Assembly: GCA_900770835.1 (NCBI GenBank)
Contig: CAAGLQ010000136.1
Coordinates: 1-41,493, forward strand
DNA length: 41,493 nucleotides
DNA from: an uncultured Parabacteroides sp.
GTDB taxonomy: Bacteria > Bacteroidota > Bacteroidia > Bacteroidales > Tannerellaceae
Direction of reading: 5' to 3'
The notes under the pieces were generated by a model that saw only the letters and a list, made by a program, of their open reading frames with translations, was not told where the DNA came from and made no database searches. This document shows, piece by piece, positions 7,194 to 14,918 of this stretch; position 1 is the first letter of the stretch; every line of letters starts with the position of its first letter. The translations under genes and the position numbers were made by a program.

Positions 7194-7805
7194 CTATTTC
7201 TTTGAATGGGTCAGTTGATAGATATAGTATTCATTGAGCATCTTCTCGAATGATTTCCCAACCGCAGTCTGCTGTCTTAACTCAACAAGGATGTCGCCCC
7301 AAGTGTATGCTTTTCCGCTGGACGCCTCGCAGAAGGCTTCTTTGCCATTGTCTTCGGGATGACGGATAAGCCATTGTTCAAGGACACAATCGAATTTTGT
7401 AGCCCATTGAGAGCGAATCTTGTCTATAATAGACACAACCGTATCAAAATCATCGTTGCTTCTGTCCAGATAGAAGAAGTTCTCTTCATTCATCATTTCA
7501 ACGATAGAATCAAGAGGAATATCTGTTCGCAGTTGGTTGGCAGACATCATCACAACGTAAAGCAATGATGTCTTCTTCCTAATCTCCTTGAGGAGGTCAA
7601 TACCCTTTTTGTGGTGACCGCTGAAGTTCCAGTCTATGAACACAATCATTTTGCTGTTCAGGTTCTCCAAAACATATTCCAAGCCTTTGTCTGGATTTTG
7701 GAACACGTGGTTATAGTCTGCATCCTTGTAATGCATCCTGATGTTCTGAACAAAGGGTTCCTTTTCTGACATGTTGTCGTCAATGATTACTATTTTGAAA
7801 TCCAT
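7194..7805 (-). CDS. receiver-domain protein with a non-DNA-binding C-terminal extension
   Basis: This 203-residue protein starts with a two-component receiver domain (about 1-128): acidic pair Asp9-Asp10 after the first strand, phospho-acceptor Asp58 in V-F-I-D-W-N, and Ser88 of M-S-A-N in the Thr/Ser switch position. The usual Lys-Pro after strand 5 is not obvious; L-D-R-S with Arg115 stands there. Residues about 135-203 are a small helical tail (E-Q-W-L-I-R-H-P, then W-G-D-I-L-V-E-L) with no HTH I can recognise, so it is more likely a protein-interaction adaptor. It lies 5 bases after the kinase gene and 2 bases before the peptidase gene. The likely job is to relay a phosphoryl signal from the kinase to the peptidase. 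Confidence 0.8.
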   Translation of the reverse strand: MDFKIVIIDDNMSEKEPFVQNIRMHYKDADYNHVFQNPDKGLEYVLENLNSKMIVFIDWNFSGHHKKGIDLLKEIRKKTSLLYVVMMSANQLRTDIPLDSIVEMMNEENFFYLDRSNDDFDTVVSIIDKIRSQWATKFDCVLEQWLIRHPEDNGKEAFCEASSGKAYTWGDILVELRQQTAVGKSFEKMLNEYYIYQLTHSKK

Positions 7806-7810
7806 GATGT

Positions 7811-9913
7811 TTATTTTTTAAAGGGTATTGTTATCTTTATGGTTGTGCCGACTTCTCCAAATTCGCTGTCAATAACTGAAACGTTTCCGCCAAGAGACTG
7901 AACGCGGGTCTTTACGATATAGAGTCCCACACCGGCACCACCCTGCTTTTCTGTTGTGGTATAATACAAGGCAAACACTTGCTCTCGGTCTTCAGTGGGA
8001 ATACCGACCCCCGTGTCGGATACGAGAATCTCCAGCATCTCGTTACGAGCCTCATAAGAACAGCGAATCACCTTTTGCGTGGATCCTGTCATGGCTTTTA
8101 CTGAATTATCTATCAAATTCTGTAGTATATCTCTAAAGAACTGACGGTTCGCATTCAGGACCAGTTTGTCGGGAAAGTCGGTCTGCAAAGTTATTTTTTC
8201 GCGAGAAAAGACATCGTCATAGTCATTTAAGATTTCTTCGAACGTAGCTTTTAGGTCAACCTCTTCGGGAGTTAAGTTCGACTGAGAATAACTGAGCATA
8301 TAGTTGATGACACGGTTGAGAACCTTGAAACGCTCGAACATCTCCTTGGAGTAGAGTGCAAACCATTCCTCCTCATCAGGATTTGGATAATACCGATAAA
8401 AGAACTCCACTCTGTCACGTATCTGGTTGAGAGTGGTCCGGACAGCATGAGTGATATTGATTGCAAACTGCTGTAGGGACATAATGCTCATATAGATATT
8501 CTCCTTGCGGGTAAAATCCTCCAGAGCCTTCTTCTGTTCGATGATAGCCGTCTTCACGCTACGTCCAGTCTTGCGGACCTGCTTTATCAGGGGATCAACT
8601 GCCGATTTCAATTCGGGTTTCTGGGCTACTATCTCATTAATGGCACCCATAAGGGAATTAATGTCATCCGACGCGGTCTGCAACCCTTCCTGAGCATTGT
8701 CTCGCTTTGCCTGACGCAGTTCCACCTTATAATCTTGAAGAGCATTGAGCTGGGTAATGATGAATTTTTTCATCTCACGATACTCTTCATTATCTACAAA
8801 ATCTTGCCGATTGGTTGCGTCAATTATCTGAGGATTGTCTTTCTTCGTGATTTCAATAATGCCAAGAAACTCACGGGTACCTATTCGATTAAATATATCT
8901 TGATGTACTCTTTTATCAATTCCCAATATATCACGCATTTGGTCAGGATTCTCATTTGTTTCTGCAAAAGGGGTAGCAATTATCCCGTCACGATATACTT
9001 TGAATCCGTCAATGGGATCGTTAGGGAAATCATGACGGTATTTTCTACGGGCTGATTCGTCGAAGAAATAGATACGCATCTTTATTCCACCAAAAGATTT
9101 GAATGGAATCAGACGGTGGCTGAATGCGTTTGTTTCTTTGTCGTAATAGATACTTTGCTGAATCCTCTTGTCTTTATCAAAGTCAATCTTCAGAGAGACG
9201 GTGGCATTGTTGAAATCATCCATTGTCCTGACTGGTTCTTGGTCTATTCCAAATTCAGACGCAACCACTCGAACTTTAAATGGATAACTCAAATTTGCAA
9301 AAGGTGAGACGATTTTTGAGATTTCACGAAGCAAATGTTCAATTTCCTTCTTTGTCCAGGGCTCACGGATGGAGGTAATCACAAGTTTTGTTCCTGATGC
9401 ACTTTGACTTTCTGCTTTACAATACGAATAGACATTTTCAACATCTGTAAACAGACGGACATTTTCTCTCTTCTGGGATTCATTAAAATAAGAACCCCAG
9501 TCAACATCGACTTTCAGCCATTTTTCCGCACCTGCAGTTTTTGTGATAATAGAGACTTTGTCCCCAAGCTTGTCAACAGCAAAACGTCCGATGCCTTTTT
9601 CTCCGACACATTTCCTGCTGTAGGGTTCTGGAGAGTATGGATGCGACCGTTTGCTGGATGTTCCAATTACCATCCACTTATCACGTATATCTTCAAAAGA
9701 CATACCGTAGCCATCATCTTCAATTCGAATGACAGAGTCAGTCTTCCCAGCACTAACATTCTCGAAAATAACATTAACATTCTGAGCGTTGGCATCATAG
9801 CTGTTCTTAACCAACTCGAACAACGCGGTAACGCGGTCTGTTATCAAATCGCGCCCAATCAGCCGGAAAGTGCTAACGTCAAATCTCCACTTCAGTGTAT
9901 GGTTGTCATCCAT
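7811..9913 (-). CDS. histidine kinase with two GHKL ATPase domains (MORC/Hsp90-like sensor + HK core)
   Basis: This 700-residue protein has an unusual layout. Residues 1-~200 are a complete Hsp90/MORC-type GHKL ATPase: N-box E-L-V-K-N-S-Y-D-A at 33-41, G1 box D-D-G-Y-G-M at 66-71, and G2 box G-E-K-G-I-G-R-F-A at 104-112. A middle region follows, with a long, partly coiled-coil stretch at about 385-480. A DHp-like helix then has H-A-V-R-T-T-L with candidate phospho-acceptor His489, and a second GHKL domain has a classical kinase N-box (N-L-I-D-N-S-V-K-A), S-D-T-G-V-G-I-P and G-A-G-V-G-L-Y-I-V. There is no transmembrane segment, so it senses something cytoplasmic. It lies 1 base after the methyltransferase gene and just before a receiver protein. 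I infer that the N-terminal ATPase is the sensor and the C-terminal half the kinase. Confidence 0.88.
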   Translation of the reverse strand: MDDNHTLKWRFDVSTFRLIGRDLITDRVTALFELVKNSYDANAQNVNVIFENVSAGKTDSVIRIEDDGYGMSFEDIRDKWMVIGTSSKRSHPYSPEPYSRKCVGEKGIGRFAVDKLGDKVSIITKTAGAEKWLKVDVDWGSYFNESQKRENVRLFTDVENVYSYCKAESQSASGTKLVITSIREPWTKKEIEHLLREISKIVSPFANLSYPFKVRVVASEFGIDQEPVRTMDDFNNATVSLKIDFDKDKRIQQSIYYDKETNAFSHRLIPFKSFGGIKMRIYFFDESARRKYRHDFPNDPIDGFKVYRDGIIATPFAETNENPDQMRDILGIDKRVHQDIFNRIGTREFLGIIEITKKDNPQIIDATNRQDFVDNEEYREMKKFIITQLNALQDYKVELRQAKRDNAQEGLQTASDDINSLMGAINEIVAQKPELKSAVDPLIKQVRKTGRSVKTAIIEQKKALEDFTRKENIYMSIMSLQQFAINITHAVRTTLNQIRDRVEFFYRYYPNPDEEEWFALYSKEMFERFKVLNRVINYMLSYSQSNLTPEEVDLKATFEEILNDYDDVFSREKITLQTDFPDKLVLNANRQFFRDILQNLIDNSVKAMTGSTQKVIRCSYEARNEMLEILVSDTGVGIPTEDREQVFALYYTTTEKQGGAGVGLYIVKTRVQSLGGNVSVIDSEFGEVGTTIKITIPFKK

Positions 9914-9914
9914 G

Positions 9915-11000
9915 TTATTTGTGATTTCTAATATGTTGCTTAATGCTTTCTGCTATCACTTCACCTAATCTCGGTGGAACTGCATTTCCTATATACCGGG
10001 ATGCTTTGGTCAGAGAAACTTCTTGCTCATTGGGGAAGAACTTATACGTCACAGGGAATGTTTGAATCAATGCGGCTTCACGGGCGGAAATGGCCCTATT
10101 CTGTTCGGGGTGACCAAAACGACCATTACCGATACCGGTACAAAGGGTTGTCATGGTTGGGGCTGGTTCATCCCATACCATTCGCCCATAAACGCTGCCA
10201 AAGCTCTTGCCACCTTCTTTTTTGTGACATTCAAGCAGCAAATCTTCTGGCCAGTCTTTCCAACTCCCACCATACGGTGTTGCCATTATCCTTTGCATAT
10301 TCAAGGGGGACAATGCCCTGCAACGGTGCAACGCATCGGTAGGACAACCTTCGCCAGCTTGAAGCGGAGGAAGACTTCCTATCACATTCCGGACAGTTAA
10401 GTAATTGCCTTTTTGATGCGTAGGAGGAATCAATTCAATGTTACCAAATCGTGAGGCCAGCAGTACCAGACGCTTACGTGTCTGAGGTATGCCGTAATCA
10501 GGGCAATAGACTACCTTGCGAGAAACCCGATATCCTTCAGACTCAAGTACTTTTACGAAATCATCAAAAACAGATTGAAGTTTGAACGACAATATGGCTG
10601 GCACATTCTCCATGGTGACAATATCAGGGTGAATATCCTTCACCAACCGTCCAAATTCATACAAGAGGTTGTATTTGTCTTTGTCCTTGTCTTTGTTTTT
10701 GAATGCATATGACGAGAATGGTTGACAAGGAGCACAACCTGCTAGAACCTTAATTGATTTCTTAGAATAGAAAGGTGATATGTCCTCTTTTCTGACCGAC
10801 CTGATATCCTTGAAAATGAACTTAGCCTCATTGTTTGTCTCGTATGCATACTGACAAGTCCAATCCAAATCGAACCCCGCAAGAATTTTTAAACCCTCGG
10901 ACTTCATTCCATAGCTCAGTCCGCCTATTCCGCAGAATAGGTCAACCACTTCAATCTTTGGAAGTTGGCCTCGCCGTTTATGAATTTCATTATGAGACAT
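9915..11000 (-). CDS. DNA (cytosine-5) methyltransferase
   Basis: This 361-residue protein carries the C5-MTase motifs in order: motif I V-V-D-L-F-C-G-I-G-G (18-27, SAM binding), motif IV P-C-Q with nucleophile Cys92, motif VI E-N-V at 131-133, motif VIII Q-T-R-K-R at 173-177, a target-recognition region about 195-300, motif IX S-A-R-E-A-A-L-I-Q-T-F-P, and motif X Y-I-G-N-A-V-P-P. Length and motifs indicate an active enzyme. It transfers a methyl group to C5 of cytosine in a short sequence I cannot predict. Between motifs IV and VI there is a K-D-K-D-K-D-K run coded by 6-bp repeats. It follows the HTH gene by 2 bases and precedes the kinase by 1. It is the modification arm of the island and presumably protects host DNA from the McrBC-like pair. 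Confidence 0.95.
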   Translation of the reverse strand: MSHNEIHKRRGQLPKIEVVDLFCGIGGLSYGMKSEGLKILAGFDLDWTCQYAYETNNEAKFIFKDIRSVRKEDISPFYSKKSIKVLAGCAPCQPFSSYAFKNKDKDKDKYNLLYEFGRLVKDIHPDIVTMENVPAILSFKLQSVFDDFVKVLESEGYRVSRKVVYCPDYGIPQTRKRLVLLASRFGNIELIPPTHQKGNYLTVRNVIGSLPPLQAGEGCPTDALHRCRALSPLNMQRIMATPYGGSWKDWPEDLLLECHKKEGGKSFGSVYGRMVWDEPAPTMTTLCTGIGNGRFGHPEQNRAISAREAALIQTFPVTYKFFPNEQEVSLTKASRYIGNAVPPRLGEVIAESIKQHIRNHK

Positions 11001-11002
11001 TT

Positions 11003-11203
11003 CTATTCAGTGATAAGTTCTCTTTTCTCACATCCTATCAAATCAGCTATTTTAGCCAATGTCTGCAAGTCGGGCTGATGCATGTTGGTACACCACTTGC
11101 TGACCGTTACGGCAGAGACACCGAGCTGTTCTGCCAACCATTTACTAGTCTTCTGATTCTCCACAAGAACCACTTTAATCCTATTAAGAGGTCTTCCGTT
11201 CAT
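11003..11203 (-). CDS. small XRE/Cro-type HTH regulator
   Basis: This 66-residue single-domain protein has the five-helix XRE pattern: S-K-W-L-A-E-Q-L-G-V at about 20-29, the recognition helix A-V-T-V-S-K-W-C at 31-38, and D-L-Q-T-L-A-K-I-A-D-L at 45-55. Proteins of this size and type are controllers or transcription regulators upstream of methyltransferase genes in many Bacteroidetes restriction systems. It is the first gene of the island operon, 24 bases downstream of a good promoter, so autoregulation is likely. It may also bind the repeat array ahead of the McrB-like gene, which is inference only. Confidence 0.88.
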   Translation of the reverse strand: MNGRPLNRIKVVLVENQKTSKWLAEQLGVSAVTVSKWCTNMHQPDLQTLAKIADLIGCEKRELITE

Positions 11204-11226
11204 CTTTATTTAATTAATATTGAATG

Positions 11227-11258
11227 CAAATATAATAAATTCCTGTGTATTCGCCAAA
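11227..11258 (-). promoter_or_regulatory. promoter of the defence operon
   Basis: Read on the minus strand, TTTG (11258-11255), 20 bases, then TATATTTG (11234-11227) fits the Bacteroidetes housekeeping promoter. The -7 box ends 23 bases before the HTH gene's ATG, giving a very short leader. Confidence 0.6.
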
Positions 11259-11367
11259 TTCCATTTATGAAAAACGGATGGGGAGAATATGAACGTTTTT
11301 ACATCAAACTAGCACATTCTCCCTGATTTTCCCTGCTTTTGTCAGTAATAAGAAAAGTAGCCATAAT

Positions 11368-11670
11368 CTATAGAACACCCTCAAGTATCTCCGTCAGATG
11401 CTCCACTATTCTTCTTTCCCTTTGCCACTTTGAACTTTTGGATGTCTGGAATTGCTTCTTTTCATTCAATATGAAGGAGTCGACGTGTTGAGCTGGGTCA
11501 TATTTGTATTCCTTGCCAGAAAAGGCGTTGATGGCACGGAGAAATACAGAAAATTTGCCAGCGTGGTCCATTCCGCTTTCTTGTCCAGTCCGTTCTCTAC
11601 ACTTGTTTCCACAAGCTTCTTGACAACGGACTTGACACTTTCGCGTATATAGGATATCTGCTTGGCTCGA
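11368..11670 (-). pseudogene. frameshifted gene fragment, unidentified
   Basis: Two minus-strand frames join into one coherent sequence. The first runs Y-I-R-E-S-V-K-S-V-V-K-K-L-V-E-T-S, continuing to T-T-L-A-N-F. After an apparent single-base slip near 11545 the other frame runs F-L-R-A-I-N-A-F-S-G-K-E-Y and ends in I-L-E-G-V-L and a stop at 11368. The joined product would be about 100 residues. The upstream end abuts the helicase fragment, so its start is probably missing. I recognise no family. Confidence 0.4.
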
Positions 11671-11680
11671 CCTAAGCCGA

Positions 11681-11851
11681 GGCATGTTTGCGGCCGGACA
11701 GCTCTATGTGGCACTTAGCCGCGTACGAAGTCTTGATGGCCTCTATCTCTCGAAGAATCTCATCCCCCAGTATGCTCACACAAGTCGTGAAGTTCTCAGA
11801 AAGCAGAAGATAGCGACTTCAAGGATGAGGGTGTGGAGGATAGAGATATAA
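11681..11851 (+). pseudogene. C-terminal end of a Pif1/RecD-like helicase
   Basis: A 56-codon open frame ends in TAA at 11849-11851. It contains G-Q-L-Y-V-A-L-S-R-V-R-S-L-D-G-L-Y-L, the hallmark of the UvrD_C_2 / motif VI region at the end of Pif1- and RecD-family SF1B helicases. Everything upstream, including Walker A and B, is missing; the sequence just before belongs to an unrelated minus-strand fragment. It is a broken tail left by recombination. Confidence 0.65.
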
Positions 11852-11860
11852 ATATAAAGG

Positions 11861-11983
11861 TTACTTCATGCCTTGCATCTCCTCCAGCATGATCGTGAGG
11901 ATAGCTCCCCAATGGGCGAGGGCACCGAGAAGGACAAAGAGGTGCCACGCAATAGGATAGTGGCTGGCGTGAGTCGTGCGCAA
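11861..11983 (-). pseudogene. C-terminal end of a hemolysin III / TrhA-family membrane protein
   Basis: The minus strand reads H-Y-P-I-A-W-H-L-F-V-L-L-G-A-L-A-H-W-G-A-I-L-T-I-M and ends at a TAA (11861-11863). The conserved H-x-x-W-H-x-F-V-L-x-G-A-x-x-H pattern is the last transmembrane segment of hemolysin III/PAQR proteins. The ~150-200 residues that should come before are absent. It is another truncated tail at the edge of the defence island. Confidence 0.6.
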
Positions 11984-12091
11984 AAGAAATATGCCTGTAT
12001 GCGTTGGAGATAGGAAACTAATGCGTATCTTTGTGTGAATCATTCACCTGTTTATCAGTTGGCTTTAAAAGATTTCTTATTTCAGAGGATT

Positions 12092-13435
12092 ATGCATACA
12101 GTGTTTAGGACAGCGTTGCTTGCCGTGGTGGCATGGCTGGTTTCAACAGTCGTGATAGCCCAAACCACGGAACCGTTCATTGGAATTGTCAATCGTACGG
12201 ATTGCGGGACTTTTTGGCGCTATGACTTCAACTATGAAACTGTCGATGCAGATGGAGAGACCCCTATCGTGCTGTCTGCTGCCATCTTTCTATCTCCCGA
12301 TGTGCATGACAGGCGGGTGAAGGCCAAGGGATGCGGCCTTGTTAATCACTACACCATCACTGCCGATTACCAATGCCCCACTCATGTGTCTAAGGGCTTG
12401 ACGCTGGAAGGTGCTCTTGCCAACACAAACTATATCCTGATAGAATCAGATGGATTCGGGTTCGGAATAGACGTGGAGCGCAACCAGCGGTATTTGCAGG
12501 GTAGGGCTACGGCACGTGTGAACATAGACGCCTTTCTGGCTGGCAGGCAACTGATGGAAGAGGAGGGTTATGAATGGGTTGACGTGACGCTCAACCTCGG
12601 TTATTCACAAGGTGGGCACTCGGGCATGTGGGTAAACCGTTTAGTGGCTGAAGGTTACCGCGGCGACGAACTGCCTAAGATTGACTACTGCATCCTCGGT
12701 GGCGGCCCTTATGACCTGTATGCGCACTATCGGCAATTGGTTGAAGACAATCTGTCGTACAATCCCGCGGCTTTGGTGCTTATTATCGGCAGCATGATTG
12801 ATGCGGGAGGATACAAGGTGAAGAACAAGGATCTCTTTTCGGATGATTTGGTGCCGCTTCTGCCCGAGCTCTTCGACGCTAAACAGTATAGCGATGGCTA
12901 TATCAATGACTATATCTATACGCACTATGGCCATGCCGATGACAAGAAACAGCCGATTGACCAGCTGGTGAAACCCGCTTTCTTCGATGAAAACAACGAG
13001 GTGATGCAAGCAATCGTCTATTACCTGAAACTCAATTCGCTCGTTTATGACTCGTGGAAACCCGATAAGACTGGCCATATTACCTTCGTGCACGCAAGGA
13101 ATGACGAGGTGGTGCCTTTCCTTAATCAGGAGCACATGGAAAGCCACCTGCTTGCCAATGGCTACGATGCCTTCGACGTAGACGATAGTAGCGAGGGTAC
13201 GCACAAGGACACAGGCCTTCATTATGTGTTGAAGGCCATTTCCCTTCTCAACACATTCGTTCCCACAGGTATGGAGGAGGTGTTCCGTGAGATTCCCAGC
13301 GAACAGCTGCACGACATTTACAGCTTGGACGGTCGTCTGATTCGCCAGCGGATCACACTGAGCGAGGCATACCGTTCGCTGCCCAAAGGCATTTATATCA
13401 TCAACGGACAGAAGATGGTGAAGTTTACAAACTGA
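12092..13435 (+). CDS. secreted α/β-hydrolase with C-terminal sorting-like tail
   Basis: I place the start at ATG 12092 because it follows a ribosome-site-like AGAGGA and begins a signal peptide (L-L-A-V-V-A-W-L-V-S-T-V-V-I-A-Q). A longer GTG-initiated frame would bury it. The 447-residue product has an α/β-hydrolase nucleophile elbow G-Y-S-Q-G-G with Ser172. Candidate Asp is in H-A-R-N-D-E-V-V-P-F and candidate His in T-G-L-H-Y. This resembles secretory lipases and related esterases. The last ~40 residues (I-Y-S-L-D-G-R-L-I, then L-P-K-G-I-Y-I-I-N-G-Q-K-M-V-K) match the β-strand C-terminal tails common in Bacteroidetes secreted proteins. The substrate is unknown. Its 3' end overlaps hipA by 11 bases in convergent orientation. 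Confidence 0.82.
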   Translation: MHTVFRTALLAVVAWLVSTVVIAQTTEPFIGIVNRTDCGTFWRYDFNYETVDADGETPIVLSAAIFLSPDVHDRRVKAKGCGLVNHYTITADYQCPTHVSKGLTLEGALANTNYILIESDGFGFGIDVERNQRYLQGRATARVNIDAFLAGRQLMEEEGYEWVDVTLNLGYSQGGHSGMWVNRLVAEGYRGDELPKIDYCILGGGPYDLYAHYRQLVEDNLSYNPAALVLIIGSMIDAGGYKVKNKDLFSDDLVPLLPELFDAKQYSDGYINDYIYTHYGHADDKKQPIDQLVKPAFFDENNEVMQAIVYYLKLNSLVYDSWKPDKTGHITFVHARNDEVVPFLNQEHMESHLLANGYDAFDVDDSSEGTHKDTGLHYVLKAISLLNTFVPTGMEEVFREIPSEQLHDIYSLDGRLIRQRITLSEAYRSLPKGIYIINGQKMVKFTN

Positions 13436-14549
13436 TCTTATTCAAAAGCAGATCGCCACAGTTTTGATAGACCTCATCGAATATCTCCAGGCAACGCTTT
13501 TTGGATATCTTACTCTTCGTGCCGACCGCAATGAAATCTTGAAGGGTTGGATAACCTGAGAAGTTGACAGAAGTTGCATGTTGTCCATTGTATCCCTCTA
13601 TGCAGTGCGTCAGGTCGTAGGCGGGAGCAAGATGCCAGACAAATCGGCCATCCGCATCCTTAAGAACCAGAAAGCTGAAATTCTTGCAATGGTCATCCTT
13701 GTTGTCGGTGAGATAATTGAACACCATGCGACGATACATCTCTTCCACGTGTTTCGGATTTTGGGTAAGATAACCGGTCAGTGCAAGCAAGTTGCCATAG
13801 TCGAGCACAGGTTCAGCGAGTGACAGGCAAAGCAGGCCTCCGGCTGTTGCTGTGTGGATACGCTCCCCTTCATGGGTGAGGTCAAATCGTCTGGTGGCGA
13901 AATACCTGTTATTTATGAGTTTAAAGTCAGGAACCTCTATGCCACATCTGCGAGCTACCTCATTGAAATGGTACTCTTGTAGTCCCATGTCTTTGGGATC
14001 GTAAGTGTGACGGAACTTGACCAGCCAGTGACCTTCAGCATCCGTGCATATAGCTTTCGGACGGCAGCCGCCGCTATTGCCGCTGTTATAAAGAAGAAAG
14101 CCTGCGTCTTTGTCTTGCTGCTCTTTGAGGACTTCCAGTGCCTTTTGCTGAAGCATGTCAAAATCGGTCACCTCTGTTTCTTTACCGATAAGGGTTTCCG
14201 GCTCGTAAATCAGTGCGCCCATACCGTTGCTGCCAACTATACTTAGTCGTTCAATGACAGAGAGCTTTCGGTCATCAATGCCCTCCCGCAGCAATGTTTT
14301 GTGCAGGAGGTAACGGCCATAGCCATCCGGTAAGCTATCTTCGAAGATGCCAAAGTTGCCGTATAGGGGCGTTGGTTTCGCAAGGAACAATCCACTTTTC
14401 AAAGGTAGTTCCAACGGAGATATACTAAAGCCATCGGCTATCCAATGAGGGGCATACTCAAATGCCAAACGCTTGTTGTCTGGAGTCAACGAGATAACCC
14501 CTACAACCTCTTCGTGGTATTTAACCGTGAGTTTATCCATCTTTGTCAT
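13425..14549 (-). CDS. hipA: HipA-family serine/threonine kinase toxin
   Basis: This 374-residue protein is a full-length HipA kinase. The N-terminal 'couple' domain is about 1-105. The ATP-loop is G-N-S-G-G-C-R-P-K-A and the nucleotide-binding lysine is in W-L-V-K-F. The catalytic segment D-N-K-D-D-H-C-K-N-F contains the conserved D-D-H-x-K-N, and H-L-A-P-A-Y-D-L-T is the metal-binding motif. E. coli HipA phosphorylates glutamyl-tRNA synthetase to induce dormancy; the target here is not visible. It overlaps the HTH partner gene by 4 bases (ATGA), the classic translational coupling of a toxin after its antitoxin. An alternative start three codons downstream is possible. Confidence 0.93.
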   Translation of the reverse strand: MTKMDKLTVKYHEEVVGVISLTPDNKRLAFEYAPHWIADGFSISPLELPLKSGLFLAKPTPLYGNFGIFEDSLPDGYGRYLLHKTLLREGIDDRKLSVIERLSIVGSNGMGALIYEPETLIGKETEVTDFDMLQQKALEVLKEQQDKDAGFLLYNSGNSGGCRPKAICTDAEGHWLVKFRHTYDPKDMGLQEYHFNEVARRCGIEVPDFKLINNRYFATRRFDLTHEGERIHTATAGGLLCLSLAEPVLDYGNLLALTGYLTQNPKHVEEMYRRMVFNYLTDNKDDHCKNFSFLVLKDADGRFVWHLAPAYDLTHCIEGYNGQHATSVNFSGYPTLQDFIAVGTKSKISKKRCLEIFDEVYQNCGDLLLNKISL

Positions 14550-14875
14550 TGTTTATGTGCCCTTGTTTTGCCTGTGTTCTTTCGTATTTGTGTCAACTCT
14601 TCCATCGTGGAATACTTGGGTTCAGCAAATATACTTTTTACCTCGGAAGTGTATCCCATGGCTATGGCTATGCCAATGAGATTCTTCAGAGAGATAAGTC
14701 CCTTCTGTTCAAACCTCACGATATTGCTTATGGCCACGCCTGACTTCTCCGCTATCTGCTCACGTGTCAAATTCTTTTCGATACGACGTTTGCGAAAGTC
14801 ATCCGCCAAAGCCTTGGCTATGTCTTCGGCATTATCAAGCATATAGTTGTCCAGAAGTGATAATATGTTATTCAT
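14546..14875 (-). CDS. hipB: HipB-like HTH antitoxin
   Basis: This 109-residue protein has an XRE HTH at about 38-70 (L-T-R-E-Q-I-A-E-K-S-G-V-A-I-S-N-I-V-R-F). An N-terminal helix precedes it, and a ~35-residue C-terminal tail rich in Lys/Thr/Arg follows, possibly the flexible part that contacts the kinase. It lies directly upstream of hipA with a 4-base overlap, so it is the cognate antitoxin and autorepressor. A palindromic operator candidate lies just before its start. Confidence 0.9.
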   Translation of the reverse strand: MNNILSLLDNYMLDNAEDIAKALADDFRKRRIEKNLTREQIAEKSGVAISNIVRFEQKGLISLKNLIGIAIAMGYTSEVKSIFAEPKYSTMEELTQIRKNTGKTRAHKQ

Positions 14876-14891
14876 AAATCCTATATTTTCT

Positions 14892-14915
14892 TTGATACAG
14901 CTAATATATTATCAA
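14892..14915. promoter_or_regulatory. palindromic operator candidate for HipB
   Basis: TTGATA (14892-14897) and TATCAA (14910-14915) are perfect inverted arms with a 12-base spacer, located 16 bases upstream of the hipB start and just downstream of its -7 box. The arrangement is like the TATCC/GGATA palindromes bound by E. coli HipB, although the sequence differs. Confidence 0.5.
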
Positions 14916-14918
14916 TTG

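Noticed and set aside
7194..9913. Assignment of the kinase-receiver pair to the Detocs defence system
   Set aside because: Detocs kinases carry TPR-type sensors and the partner set includes a separate effector such as a phosphorylase; here the sensor is a GHKL ATPase and the neighbours are a methyltransferase and a peptidase.
12641..13312. Minus-strand frame of 223 codons inside the hydrolase gene
   Set aside because: Antisense of a gene with signal peptide and catalytic motif; its composition (His/Val/Ile-rich) is typical of a shadow frame.
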